Part shown: positions 28,180-37,164 of the stretch, in pieces
Layout of the letters: every line of letters begins with the position of its first letter
Numbering within the stretch: position 1 is the first letter of the stretch
NCBI RefSeq assembly: GCF_016427535.1
Contig: NZ_JAELXV010000007.1
Span: 1 to 64,000 of the forward strand
Direction: 5' to 3'
From: Hymenobacter sp. BT559
GTDB lineage: Bacteria > Bacteroidota > Bacteroidia > Cytophagales > Hymenobacteraceae
Length of the DNA stretch: 64,000 nucleotides
Program-made: the position numbers and the translations under genes
Notes under the pieces: model-generated
The model's database searches: none
Told to the model about the DNA's origin: nothing
Seen by the model: the letters and a program-made list of their open reading frames with translations, nothing else

Positions 28180-29508
28180 ATGGAAGGACTTACGAAGATT
28201 GAAGACCTCGGCATGCCGCGCGTAGTGATAGTGGGCGGCGGTTTTGGCGGCCTCGAGCTAGCTAAGTCGCTGGCCAATGCGCCGGTGCAGGTAGTGCTTA
28301 TCGACAAGCAGAACTACCACGGTTTCTGGCCGCTGCTGTACCAAGTAGCCACCGCGGGGCTCAATCCCGACAGCATTGTGTCGCCGTTTCGTAAAATATT
28401 AGGTGAGCAGCAGAATTTCTATTTCCGCCTGGCCGAAGTCACGTCCATCGACGCTACGTCTCAGGTAGTTGAGACTTCCATCGGGCTGCTGCGCTACGAC
28501 TACCTGGTGCTGGCCACCGGCACCACCAGCAACTTCTTCGGCGACGAGCAGATGGCCCAGCACGCCATTGCCCTCAAAAACGTGACCGACGCCATTGAGC
28601 TACGCAATACGCTGCTGTCGCACTTTGAGCAGGCCCTGCAAATCGGCGACCAGGAGCAGCTCAACAGCATGCTCGACTTTGTGATAGTGGGCGGCGGCCC
28701 CACCGGCGTGGAGATGGCGGGCGCCCTGGCCGAGCTACGGGCCCACGTGTTCCCACGCGACTACCGCGAGCTCGACCTCAAGCAGATGGACATCTACGTG
28801 GTGCAGAGCGGGCCGGTGCTGCTCAAGGGCATGTCGGCCGAGGTGTCGGAGAAGGCCCGGCAGTATTTGCAGGACCTAGGCGTGGAAGTGCTGCTCGAAG
28901 AGCGCGTGAAATCGTACGATGGCTACACGGTTACGCTCAGCTCGGGGAAGCAGCTCATCACGCGCACGCTCATTTGGGCGGCGGGCGTCACGGGTGCCCC
29001 CATTAAGGGCCTGGCACCCGACGTCCTGCTCAAGTCGAACCGCTACAAGGTCAACGAAGTCAACCGTGTGGCGGGCTACGATACCGTGTTTGCCATCGGC
29101 GACATTGCCCAGATGGCCACCGAGCAGTACCCCGACGGCCACCCGCAGGTGGCGCAGCCGGCCATTCAGCAGGGCCGCCACCTCGGCGAAAACATCATGC
29201 GGGCGGTATCGGGCCTGCCCATGCTGCCCTTCGACTACTACGACAAAGGCACGATGGCCACCGTGGGCCGCCACCGCGCCCTAGCCGATGTCAAGCTCTT
29301 TGGTAAGCAATACCACCTCACCGGCTGGATAGGCTGGCTGGCCTGGAGCTTTGTGCACGTGCTGGCACTGGTAAGCTTCCGTAACCGCTTTGCCGTGTTC
29401 CTGACCTGGGCCTGGAACTACTTCACCCAAGACAAGGGCATGCGCTACATCATTGGCAAAGTGAAGGCTCCCCTAGAAGAGCGTGAGGTCGATAAGGCCA
29501 TTGTATAG
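28180..29508 (+). CDS. ndh: Type II NADH dehydrogenase-like FAD oxidoreductase
   Basis: This 442-aa peripheral membrane flavoprotein transfers electrons from NADH to quinone without proton pumping. It has two Rossmann motifs: VVIVGGGFGGLELA (about residues 15-28) for FAD and VIVGGGPTGVEMAGALAEL for NADH. The second FAD contact is YDTVFAIGDIAQM. The C-terminal segment WIGWLAWSFVHVLALVSF is a hydrophobic helix used for membrane attachment. It is monocistronic with a hairpin downstream. The NDH-2 assignment rests on architecture; related FAD reductases cannot be fully excluded. Confidence 0.9.
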   Translation: MEGLTKIEDLGMPRVVIVGGGFGGLELAKSLANAPVQVVLIDKQNYHGFWPLLYQVATAGLNPDSIVSPFRKILGEQQNFYFRLAEVTSIDATSQVVETSIGLLRYDYLVLATGTTSNFFGDEQMAQHAIALKNVTDAIELRNTLLSHFEQALQIGDQEQLNSMLDFVIVGGGPTGVEMAGALAELRAHVFPRDYRELDLKQMDIYVVQSGPVLLKGMSAEVSEKARQYLQDLGVEVLLEERVKSYDGYTVTLSSGKQLITRTLIWAAGVTGAPIKGLAPDVLLKSNRYKVNEVNRVAGYDTVFAIGDIAQMATEQYPDGHPQVAQPAIQQGRHLGENIMRAVSGLPMLPFDYYDKGTMATVGRHRALADVKLFGKQYHLTGWIGWLAWSFVHVLALVSFRNRFAVFLTWAWNYFTQDKGMRYIIGKVKAPLEEREVDKAIV

Positions 29509-29543
29509 GCCGCAGCAAGCTACTTTTCCTATCTCCTTATTTC

Positions 29544-29576
29544 AATGCCCAGCCTTCCCGCTGGGCATTCTTTTTA
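29544..29576 (+). terminator. Terminator after the NADH dehydrogenase gene
   Basis: AATGCCCAG pairs with CTGGGCATT across an 8-nt loop, followed by CTTTTTAC. The remaining gap to 29739 is AT-rich and should hold the hydrolase promoter. Confidence 0.8.
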
Positions 29577-29739
29577 CTTGAGTGTTAACTTTACCTTATC
29601 CTATATTTTTATACTCGTAATCAATAAGTTACTCAGCACTTAACGACTTTATATTTCCCAATAATTCCTTGTTTTAATACTGCAGTTAAATCCCCTGCAC
29701 ACTTCTTTTCCTTTTAAGAATACCCACCCCTTTTATTCA

Positions 29740-30585
29740 ATGGCTACGCTTACTACTTCTACGCCTGCTACACCGGCCCTGCGCCGCAGCAATGTCACTA
29801 TTACCGGGCAGGCCAGCCCAGCGCCAGCCATCGTGTTTTTGCACGGCCTAGGCTCGGACCAAACCAGCTGGCGCCGGCTAGCTCCCGCTTTTGAGGACCG
29901 CTACCAAGTACTGCTGCTCGACCTGGTGGGAGCTGGCAGCTCGGACCTAGCCACCTACGACTACGCTAAGTATGGCTCGCTCCACGCCCACGCCGACGAC
30001 CTGTTGGCCGTGCTGCACGAGCTTGATTTGCACAACGTTATTTTCGTTGGCCACTCCATCAGTTCCATGATTGGGGTGCTGGCGGCTATAAAGGAGCCCA
30101 AGCGGTTTGAGCGGCTGGTGCTGCTGGCGCCCTCGCCACGCTTCGTCAATGCGGAAGGCTACAAGGGCGGCTTCGAGCAAAAAGATATTCAGGAGCTGCT
30201 AGCCGCCATGGAGGGCAACTACCACGGCTGGTCGCAGGGCATTGCCCCGATAATGGTGGGGGCCGAAAACCCCGAGCTGGTGCTAGAGCTGACCAATAGC
30301 TTCTTGCAAACGCAGCCGGCCATTGCGCAGCACTTTGCCCGGGTCACGTTCTTCAGCGACCACCGCGTCGACCTGCCTTTCCTCACCACCTCTACCCTGA
30401 TACTGCAGTGCGCACACGACGTCATTGCGCCGCTGGCCGTAGGCAACTACATCAACGAGGCGCTGGCCGACAGCCAGTTGGTGGTCATTGATACGCCCGG
30501 CCACAGCGCGCACCTCTCCGCCCCCGAAGAGACGCGGCAGGCAATCGAGAAGTTTTTGCAAGTAGCCCCGGTCTTTGGCAATTAA
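29740..30585 (+). CDS. RsbQ/KAI2-like alpha/beta hydrolase
   Basis: The 281-aa product is closely similar in pattern to RsbQ, the hydrolase that works with the PP2C-type phosphatase RsbP in Bacillus energy-stress sensing and is homologous to plant KAI2/D14. Visible are FLHGLGSDQTSWR, the nucleophile elbow GHSISSM (S106), AAMEGNYHGWSQG, FSDHRVDLP, the acid in LQCAHDVIAP (D227) and the histidine in GHSAHLS (H255). The lid region is the short four-helix type of RsbQ. No PAS-PP2C partner lies next to it, so its ligand and role are open. Confidence 0.85.
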   Translation: MATLTTSTPATPALRRSNVTITGQASPAPAIVFLHGLGSDQTSWRRLAPAFEDRYQVLLLDLVGAGSSDLATYDYAKYGSLHAHADDLLAVLHELDLHNVIFVGHSISSMIGVLAAIKEPKRFERLVLLAPSPRFVNAEGYKGGFEQKDIQELLAAMEGNYHGWSQGIAPIMVGAENPELVLELTNSFLQTQPAIAQHFARVTFFSDHRVDLPFLTTSTLILQCAHDVIAPLAVGNYINEALADSQLVVIDTPGHSAHLSAPEETRQAIEKFLQVAPVFGN

Positions 30586-30586
30586 T

Positions 30587-30716
30587 AATGAGCAGTGAAC
30601 AATGAGTAATGAGCAAGGGCAATCAAGGCCTAAAATTGCTCATTGCTCATTGCTCATTGCTCATTGCTCATTGCTCATTGCTCATTGCTCATTGCTCATT
30701 GCTCATTGCTCATTGC
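30587..30716. repeat. Heptanucleotide tandem repeat (ATTGCTC)n
   Basis: Positions 30635-30716 hold about 11.7 perfect tandem copies of ATTGCTC. The 48 bp just before contain imperfect copies of the complementary AATGAGCA unit, so the RNA could fold back. The array lies between two converging genes and ends 2 bp before the stop codon of the minus-strand gene. Confidence 0.95.
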
Positions 30717-30718
30717 AG

Positions 30719-33610
30719 CTAGAGCCGCACGCTGAAAGCCAGCGGCTGCACCACCACGCGCCCTAGGTAACTGCTGTAAGCCACCCGCACGCCCGCCTCG
30801 ATGGGCGTGCGCAGATGGAAAACGTTGAACAACGCTAGCACATCGACACCGACATTACGAAAATCCTGGACGTACACCTGCGCGGGTGTTTGGTTTGTGG
30901 CGGGTAGGCGGAGGTTGCCCTCGGCTATATCAAGGAAAGCCGTAGCACGGAAGCGCTGCACGTAGAGCACCCGCCCAAAGGTGAGGTGCGTGAAAGCCAG
31001 CGGCAGGCTATAGTCGAGGCTACCCACCGCGAGGTTGTCGAAGCTGATGTAGCTGGTTTCGGCCCTAGGGTACGAAATGGCGGCCGTGAAATTGTATTGG
31101 TCTTGCTGCTGATACTGGTAGCCACCACGCAACCGCACGCTGTGGTGCCGAGCCAAGCCGGGCAAATAAACACCTGCCTGCACACCTACCTGGCTAGCTT
31201 GTAGATTAGTGGCAAAAGGCGTGGTGCGGTAGGTGGCCAGCAGCGTAGCGCCGCCGCGCGGGGCCACGTCGCGGGTGCTCTGTTTGAGCTGGCTGGCGTA
31301 GGATAGGTTGGTTTGCAGCGCGTGCAGCGGCAGGTTGGGGCCCGTTTCGCTACGGCGGCGCACGGGCAAGTCGTAGCCATATACCTGCTCGTTGAGGTAA
31401 TAGGCCCCTAGGGTCAGACTTTGCAGGTACTTCGAGCGCGTGAGTACTAGCGGCAGGCGGGCACCGGCCAGCACCCGCGCCACCCGCCACTGGTCGCGCA
31501 AAAGTTGACCTCTGCTATTCAGGATACTAGCATCGCGCCCGCCGTAGCTGCCTTCCACGTCAAAAACGGGACCTAGGCCCTGGTAGCTGAGCGCGCCGGT
31601 GGCGGCAAAGGTGCGCTCGGTCTGGTCGTAGGTGAGGCCCGCAAAGGCCTGCGTCGTACTCAGAAAGTCTTGCGAGCGCACGCCTACGCTCACGCTATTG
31701 CCGGCTGGGCTTTGCACCACGCCGTAGCTAAAAATGCGAAACGCATGCGCCAGAGGCCGGTAGCGCCGCACCCCGTAGCGCGGCCCCGCCGAATCGGGTG
31801 AGGCCAGTAGCTGGCTTATTTGCTTGGCGGCAGGCTCGCCCGCGGCGAGGCGCTCGGCGTAAGGGTCAGCTGGGGCACTGGGGCGAGCGGAGGTGGGTAG
31901 CAGCGTCCAGGTAGCCGGGTCTAGCGGCATCTCCACAATGCGCGCGCCCGTGGCTCGGTAGTCGTGAAAGGCTACCTGGCGGCCATCAGGAGCAACGGCT
32001 GCCTGATAAGCGCCATAGGGTCGATTAGTTACTTGAAACGTCTGGCCTGATGCGACTTGCACAGCGTAGATATTATCTACACCCGACTGCGGCGAATTGT
32101 ATAGCACGTAGTCGCCCCAAGGCTGTGGGGTGGTCAGGTTCACGTTGGCCACCGGCAGTAGGTTAGTCGCGGCACCAGTGGCCACATCAAGGGCCTGCAA
32201 GGTTTTACCTCCCGCACTGAGGGTCACGGCTACCACGCGGCCATCGGGCAGCCAGCGCGGCTGCTGGTAGAAGTCGTTGCGCGGGTTGGGCAGCGTGTGC
32301 AGCACTTGGCCCGTCGAAGCATCTAGCACTACTAGCGTGTGGTGGTAGCTAGCATCGGTGCGCACGGCCACCAGGCGGGTGCCATCGGGCGAGAGGGCAG
32401 CGGCCGCGTAGCGCGTGCCCATGGCCAAGCGGCGCACCTGGCCGGTACCTAGGTCCAGTATTTTCAGTTCCGAGTACACACGCTGCCCCCAGCGTGGCTG
32501 CTGCCGAAACTCGGGCCACACCACTTTGTTGCCCCCCACCGACAGCATCTCCGGGATGTTAATCTGGCCGAGCGTAAACACGCGTTTCTCTTGCCCGTGC
32601 CGACCTAGGAGCACTAGCTTGGCAATGTCGCCGAGACCACTTTTCAGGGCCAGCACCGTACTGTCATTGACATACTGCGGGTACTGGTACTGCGTGAAGA
32701 TGCGCGTGCCCGCCTGGCCCGCCAGCTCGCGCACCGGCGTAGGCGCGGGCCGCACCGCCTGCTCGGCCCGCCAGGTCGAGTCTAGCTCGCGCATGGTGCG
32801 GGCATACAGGTCTTCTACGCGCAGGCCGGTGGTGCGCCGCAGGCTGTTTGAGAAAGAGAACGGGTAAAACGGAAACCGGTAGTATTTATCGAGCACATGG
32901 CCCCATACTGTGGGGCCGTAGTGTGCCTTGGCATAGGAGGTGAGGTAGTAGCCTAGCACGTACCAATCGGGCACCAGGTCACGAAACGAGCCGTTCACCG
33001 CCTTCTGGTATGAGTACTGCCGCCCACTCAGCAAGTTGGCCCGCAACCCCAGCCCGAAATACGGAATGCGTCCGCGCCCGCTGCGCGTGAGAGCCGTTTC
33101 GCTGCCCACGGCGTCGCCCTCAAAGAACCACTGCGGCACGCCCACCGCCGCCACGCCCAGGCCGCCCTCGCCCAGCAGCGGCACCAGCACCTTGCCAAAA
33201 CCCTGGCGCGCCTTGTCGAACTGATTTACGTGCCGAAATTCGTGCACTACCAGCCCGTCGAGCCAGTCTACGGTACCTAGGGTTTGCCCCTGCTCGGGGG
33301 TCGTGAAAAACTCAGCGTGGCGCGGCAAGAAGGTCACGAAGCCGTTGCTCACCGTGGTCTGGTTTTGTAGCACCACTGCAATGGGCGGCGCGCTCACGCC
33401 CAGCGTAGCGCCGTTGGGCGCGTGCACGGCCTCTAGCCGCTGGGCCGTGCGCTGGGCGGCTGTATCGAGCCCCGCCGGGTACAGCACCCGGAAGTGCGGC
33501 GTGCGCACCTCCTGCCAGCGCAGGGCGGGCGGGTTTTGGGAGATGATGGGCAGGCTTTGGGCAAAAGCCTTGGTAGCAAGCAGTAGGAGGGCGGGAAGCA
33601 GACGGCGCAT
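30719..33610 (-). CDS. Surface metallopeptidase-like protein with TolB-type propeller and C-terminal outer-membrane barrel
   Basis: The 963-aa product (ATG at 33610) starts with a signal peptide (MRRLLPALLLLATKAFAQ). An N-terminal gluzincin-like domain contains HEFRH (residues 123-127) in VVHEFRHVNQFD and a downstream acidic residue in PQWFFEGDAV. A WD40/TolB-like propeller follows (repeated LSPDGTRLVAVR, LPDGRVVAVT, VAPDGRQVAFHD). The last 300 residues alternate aromatic beta strands and end in SVRL, like an outer-membrane barrel. Similar proteins are annotated as TolB-like translocation proteins. Proteolytic activity is inferred from the motif alone. Confidence 0.78.
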   Translation of the reverse strand: MRRLLPALLLLATKAFAQSLPIISQNPPALRWQEVRTPHFRVLYPAGLDTAAQRTAQRLEAVHAPNGATLGVSAPPIAVVLQNQTTVSNGFVTFLPRHAEFFTTPEQGQTLGTVDWLDGLVVHEFRHVNQFDKARQGFGKVLVPLLGEGGLGVAAVGVPQWFFEGDAVGSETALTRSGRGRIPYFGLGLRANLLSGRQYSYQKAVNGSFRDLVPDWYVLGYYLTSYAKAHYGPTVWGHVLDKYYRFPFYPFSFSNSLRRTTGLRVEDLYARTMRELDSTWRAEQAVRPAPTPVRELAGQAGTRIFTQYQYPQYVNDSTVLALKSGLGDIAKLVLLGRHGQEKRVFTLGQINIPEMLSVGGNKVVWPEFRQQPRWGQRVYSELKILDLGTGQVRRLAMGTRYAAAALSPDGTRLVAVRTDASYHHTLVVLDASTGQVLHTLPNPRNDFYQQPRWLPDGRVVAVTLSAGGKTLQALDVATGAATNLLPVANVNLTTPQPWGDYVLYNSPQSGVDNIYAVQVASGQTFQVTNRPYGAYQAAVAPDGRQVAFHDYRATGARIVEMPLDPATWTLLPTSARPSAPADPYAERLAAGEPAAKQISQLLASPDSAGPRYGVRRYRPLAHAFRIFSYGVVQSPAGNSVSVGVRSQDFLSTTQAFAGLTYDQTERTFAATGALSYQGLGPVFDVEGSYGGRDASILNSRGQLLRDQWRVARVLAGARLPLVLTRSKYLQSLTLGAYYLNEQVYGYDLPVRRRSETGPNLPLHALQTNLSYASQLKQSTRDVAPRGGATLLATYRTTPFATNLQASQVGVQAGVYLPGLARHHSVRLRGGYQYQQQDQYNFTAAISYPRAETSYISFDNLAVGSLDYSLPLAFTHLTFGRVLYVQRFRATAFLDIAEGNLRLPATNQTPAQVYVQDFRNVGVDVLALFNVFHLRTPIEAGVRVAYSSYLGRVVVQPLAFSVRL

Positions 33611-33717
33611 AGGCAAGCAAGTTACTACGCGCCATGAGCTTCGGCCTACGGCCGACAATCGACTGGTAGATAGCTTTATTACAACACTACTTCGCGCTTG
33701 CGCACCGGGCTAGGCGC

Positions 33718-34491
33718 TTAGTCAGTGGCCCGCTGCGCGGCCGGCCGCAGGTCGGGCGTGAAGTACAAGCTCAGCTGCCCGGTGTGATTGCGCTCAAACA
33801 CCACACCGTCGTCGTGCTGCACAATCTGGTTGAGGTAGCTGACCTCGACCGCCAGCGCGTCGGTGAATTGAAAGCCTAGGCCGCCATACAGGCGGTTTTG
33901 GTTGAAGATATTGGCCTGCACGTTCTTCCCATAGCTCATAAACAGCTCGTCCGACGCCAGCGCATACAGCGTTCCGGGTTCAAGTTCGGGCCGGTTCAGC
34001 GCCAGCTTCAGCTGCGCCCGGTAGCGCGAGCGGTTCTCAAACAGGTATCGGTCCTCGCCTTCCATCCGCAGCCAGCGCTGGTCCTGAATGAAGCGGTGCG
34101 TGAGGCTGAGCCGGCCAAACTGCTGCCCCAGCGATACGAGCTGGTAGATGCGTCGCTCGAAGGTGCGGCCCGGGTCAGGGTAGTCGCCATAGGGTAATGA
34201 TAGCAAATACGTCCCACCTAGGGTCACTAGCACCCGCTGAGGCAGGTAGTAATTTACGCCCGCGCGGTAGAAGTACTGCATAGGGTCGCTTAGGCCATTG
34301 GTGCGGCGGTACTGAAACTCGGTGTGCACGCCCCAGCGCCCCGCCAAGCGCGCATCGCCAAAGTAGCCCAGCCACGCGTTGTGGTTAGTGTCCCAGATGC
34401 GGGGTGCCGGGCCAGCGGCTTGCGCATGGGCTTGCGCATGCACTGCCGAGCCCACCAGCAGGCCACCTAGGGCCAAATACCACTGCTTCAT
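33718..34491 (-). CDS. DUF2490 outer-membrane beta-barrel protein
   Basis: The 257-aa product (ATG at 34491; the upstream frame to 34716 is an overlap with the SMR gene) has a signal peptide ending near AHAQAAG. It continues with alternating amphipathic strands such as WGVHTEFQYRRTN, LSLTHRFIQDQRW and LAVEVSYLNQIV, ending LSLYFTPD. This is the DUF2490 pattern, small barrel proteins of Bacteroidota with unknown cargo. It lies 8 bp downstream of the SMR gene in the same direction. Confidence 0.85.
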   Translation of the reverse strand: MKQWYLALGGLLVGSAVHAQAHAQAAGPAPRIWDTNHNAWLGYFGDARLAGRWGVHTEFQYRRTNGLSDPMQYFYRAGVNYYLPQRVLVTLGGTYLLSLPYGDYPDPGRTFERRIYQLVSLGQQFGRLSLTHRFIQDQRWLRMEGEDRYLFENRSRYRAQLKLALNRPELEPGTLYALASDELFMSYGKNVQANIFNQNRLYGGLGFQFTDALAVEVSYLNQIVQHDDGVVFERNHTGQLSLYFTPDLRPAAQRATD

Positions 34492-34499
34492 AGTGCCGC

Positions 34500-34883
34500 C
34501 TACGCCGAGCGCTTCAGCCCGATGATGCCAACCAGGATGCAGCCGATGTAGAACACGTGCGCCCACTGAAAGGCCTCTTTCAGCACCAGCGTGTCTACTA
34601 TCTTGATGCCGACCAGGGCCATGCCCATCCAGATGGCGAAGGCCGTGGATGCAGGAATAACATTGAGCGCCTTGGAGAAGAAAATGACGTTGCCCACACC
34701 AAAAGCCACGTAGCAAATAGCCGGCAACAACGCTAGGATACCCGCCGTACCCGAGAAAAATTGCGACCAGTTAATAGCCTTAATATCCGCAATTTTAGTG
34801 TATTTGAGGCTGTAGTTCCAGCACACTTCCATCACGGAAGCCAGCACCAGGTACAGCCAGGCAGGGTTGAAGTTAAAGCTCAA
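34500..34883 (-). CDS. Small multidrug resistance (SMR) family transporter
   Basis: This 127-aa inner membrane protein has four transmembrane helices. The conserved glutamate in helix 1 is E19 in YLVLASVMEVCWNYSLKYT, matching the proton/cation site of EmrE, SugE and Gdx. The insertion AINWSQFFSG between helices 1 and 2 lengthens the loop. It overlaps the stop codon of the upstream hydroxylase gene by 4 bp (ATGA), so the two are translationally coupled. SMR members export quaternary cations or guanidinium; which applies here is unknown. Confidence 0.88.
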   Translation of the reverse strand: MSFNFNPAWLYLVLASVMEVCWNYSLKYTKIADIKAINWSQFFSGTAGILALLPAICYVAFGVGNVIFFSKALNVIPASTAFAIWMGMALVGIKIVDTLVLKEAFQWAHVFYIGCILVGIIGLKRSA

Positions 34884-35923
34884 GAGACGGAGGTAGCAAC
34901 GGGGCGGGAAGAATCGGCAGTAGCGGCCACAACGGGCACAGTGGCTTCGGGGTTGCCGCCGGGGCGCGGGGCGGGCACCGTTTCGTGAGCCTCCTCGGGC
35001 ACCTCCCAGCCTTGCAATACCTTGGTGGCAGGTAGCCGGGTGCCGAGCCAGCCCAACGCTCGCCAGCGCACACCGTGGTAGGCGCGGAAAAGAGCCGACT
35101 TTTCGGCCAAGGCTTTTTCATCGAAACGCACTACCGAAAAGGCGTGCTGGCTGAAGTAATCCTTCGGAAACGCGTAGGGCAGGCCCCAGCGCTGCGGCTT
35201 GCGGTCGGCGGGTAAGAAGGCGGTGCCAAACATCCAGTCCCAGAAGGCAAATTTGGTCGAGAAGTTGGCGTAGTACACCTCCTCGTGGTCGGCATGGTGC
35301 CAGAGGTGCATTTCAGGCCCGTTGATAACGTATTGCAGCTTACCCGATTTCACGTCGATGTTGGCGTGTATGTACATTCCCCACACCGCGTCAATCAGCG
35401 CTTTGATAGGTACCACTATCGGGTTGGCACCTAGGAGCACGATGGGCGCAAATTCGATGGTTTGGTTAATGATAATCTCGACGATGTGCGAGCGCGAGCC
35501 GGCCAGCCAGTCCACATGCTTGCCCGAGTGGTGCGCCTCGTGGGTGCGCCAGAAGAAGGCGCTGTTGTGCTGGAAACGATGAAACCAGTAGATGTAGAAG
35601 TCGTGGGTAATCACGAAAAACGCTACCTGCGCCACAATTGGCCAGTTGCTCACCACGTGAAACCGCGCCCCAAAATGCGCCGCCAGCGGCGCAATGATGA
35701 AGCCAAAAATCAGGATTTGCAGAAAGTAGCTCTGCACCAGCGTGTACCAAAACAAGTCTACAAACAGCCCCTCGCGGAAGAACGGCAGCCCCTTGCGGTA
35801 CGGAAACTTGCGCTCGAGCACCAGCAGCACCACTACCGCCAGCAGCAGGATGGGCGTGGTAATCATGGTGGTGCGCCCCACCGCGTCGAGGCTTTGGTAA
35901 AACTTGCTTATCGGCTCCAGCAT
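34880..35923 (-). CDS. Sterol desaturase / fatty acid hydroxylase family protein
   Basis: This 347-aa integral membrane di-iron enzyme has the eight-histidine signature: HDFYIYWFH, RTHEAHHSGKH and LWHHADHEEVYYANF, spread between hydrophobic helices. The family hydroxylates or desaturates lipids. An alanine/valine-rich C-terminal tail follows the core. It is the first gene of a likely three-gene unit with the SMR transporter (4-bp overlap) and the DUF2490 barrel protein. The lipid substrate is not predictable; carotenoid or sphingolipid-type acyl chains are possible in this phylum. Confidence 0.9.
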   Translation of the reverse strand: MLEPISKFYQSLDAVGRTTMITTPILLLAVVVLLVLERKFPYRKGLPFFREGLFVDLFWYTLVQSYFLQILIFGFIIAPLAAHFGARFHVVSNWPIVAQVAFFVITHDFYIYWFHRFQHNSAFFWRTHEAHHSGKHVDWLAGSRSHIVEIIINQTIEFAPIVLLGANPIVVPIKALIDAVWGMYIHANIDVKSGKLQYVINGPEMHLWHHADHEEVYYANFSTKFAFWDWMFGTAFLPADRKPQRWGLPYAFPKDYFSQHAFSVVRFDEKALAEKSALFRAYHGVRWRALGWLGTRLPATKVLQGWEVPEEAHETVPAPRPGGNPEATVPVVAATADSSRPVATSVS

Positions 35924-36022
35924 AGCGTATGCGATAACGTAGTAACTCTGCCCCTAACTGCCTGCGGCAGGCGAATGTTCGCCTAAATGCAAAAGGAACA
36001 GGATTTATACCTGATAAAAATA

Positions 36023-36125
36023 CACAACGCCTGTCATGCTGAGCTGGCGAAGCATCTTCTCACGTTGGGATTATGGACCTTAGCGTGATAAGATGCTTCG
36101 CCAGCTCAGCATGACAGGCGTTGTG
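36023..36125. repeat. Long intergenic palindrome, TGTCATGCTGAGC family, copy 3
   Basis: Near-perfect arms begin CACAACGCCTGTCATGCTGAGC and close with the complement at 36125. The inner part is GCGAAGCATCTTCTCACG versus CGTGATAAGATGCTTCGC. It lies between the hydroxylase unit and the 3' end of the sugar cluster and is placed as a possible terminator. Confidence 0.88.
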
Positions 36126-36150
36126 GTAGCACTGCGGTTAAGGCGCTTAC

Positions 36151-37035
36151 CTAGGCGGCCGTTACCTCGCGGCGCAGGCGACGCAGGGGCTCTTTCTCGC
36201 TTTCGTATACCACTTTCACGCCGTCGCCGAGGCCGGCTTCGGTGTCGCGGATGTCGCGCACGAGCTTGGCCATGCCGCCGGGCTCTACGCTAGCAGCGTG
36301 GTCCGAGCCCCACATGGCGCGGTCGAGGGTGAAGTGGCGCTCTACGAAAGTGGCACCTAGGGCCACCGCCGTTACGGTGGTGCTCAGGCCGGTTTCGTGG
36401 CCCGAGTAGCCGATAGGCGTGCCGGGAAATTGGGCTTGCAGGGTCTGCACCATGCGCAGGTTCAGCTCGGCCGGTGGGCAGGGGTAGGCCGAGGTCGAGT
36501 GCGCAATCATCAGGTTGTCGAGGCCCACGTAGGCCACGGCGTCCGTGATTTCTTGCTGGGTGCTCATGCCGGTGCTCAGCATGAGCGGGCGGCCGGTGGC
36601 GCGCACGCGGTCGAGCAGGGGCTTGTCGGTTAGTGAGGCCGAGGCCATTTTGTAAAGCACGGGCTGGAATTGCTCCATGAAGTCTACCGACGGCTCATCC
36701 CAGCACGAGGCAAACCAGTCGATGCCGCGGGCCTTACAGTAGTCGTCGATAGCGGTGTATTCTTCGAGACCAAACTCCGTTTTACGCTTGTAGTCGATGT
36801 AGCTCATGCGGCCCCAGGGGGTATCACGCATTTTTTCCCACTGGTCCTTGGGCACGCACAGCTCGGGGGTGCGCTTCTGAAATTTCACCGCGTCGCAGCC
36901 AGCAGTTACCGCTGCGTCGATGAGCTGCTTGGCAATGTCGAGCGAGCCGTTGTGGTTAATGCCAATCTCGGCAATGATGTAGCACGGTTGGCCGGGGCCA
37001 ATGGCACGGTTCTTCTTAATTTGAACGACAGACAT
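36151..37035 (-). CDS. NeuB-like nonulosonate (sialic acid-type) synthase, catalytic domain only
   Basis: NeuB enzymes condense phosphoenolpyruvate with an N-acyl hexosamine to make a nine-carbon 2-keto acid. The 294-aa product has the barrel motifs IIAEIGINHNG, DAVKFQKR, ASCWDEPSVDF, LMLSTGMST, HSTSAYPCP, IGYSGHETG and ERHFTLDRAMWGSDHAAS. It ends after the barrel and lacks the roughly 60-residue C-terminal SAF (antifreeze-like) domain present in NeuB and PseI. It is the last gene of the minus-strand cluster starting at 44257. The acceptor sugar is unknown. Confidence 0.9.
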   Translation of the reverse strand: MSVVQIKKNRAIGPGQPCYIIAEIGINHNGSLDIAKQLIDAAVTAGCDAVKFQKRTPELCVPKDQWEKMRDTPWGRMSYIDYKRKTEFGLEEYTAIDDYCKARGIDWFASCWDEPSVDFMEQFQPVLYKMASASLTDKPLLDRVRATGRPLMLSTGMSTQQEITDAVAYVGLDNLMIAHSTSAYPCPPAELNLRMVQTLQAQFPGTPIGYSGHETGLSTTVTAVALGATFVERHFTLDRAMWGSDHAASVEPGGMAKLVRDIRDTEAGLGDGVKVVYESEKEPLRRLRREVTAA

Positions 37036-37164
37036 AAAAAGGTGGGGAGCAAAAAAGGTGGGGTGGTACTGAACAGGAAAGCAACCTAACAGCGCAAAGG
37101 TCTGGTGGTTTTGAGCATCTATCCCGCGCTGACGAAGTTGCCTAGGTTTTATTTTAACGCGTAG

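Noticed and set aside
30587..30716. CRISPR array
   Set aside because: The unit is 7 bp with no spacers, so it is a simple tandem repeat.
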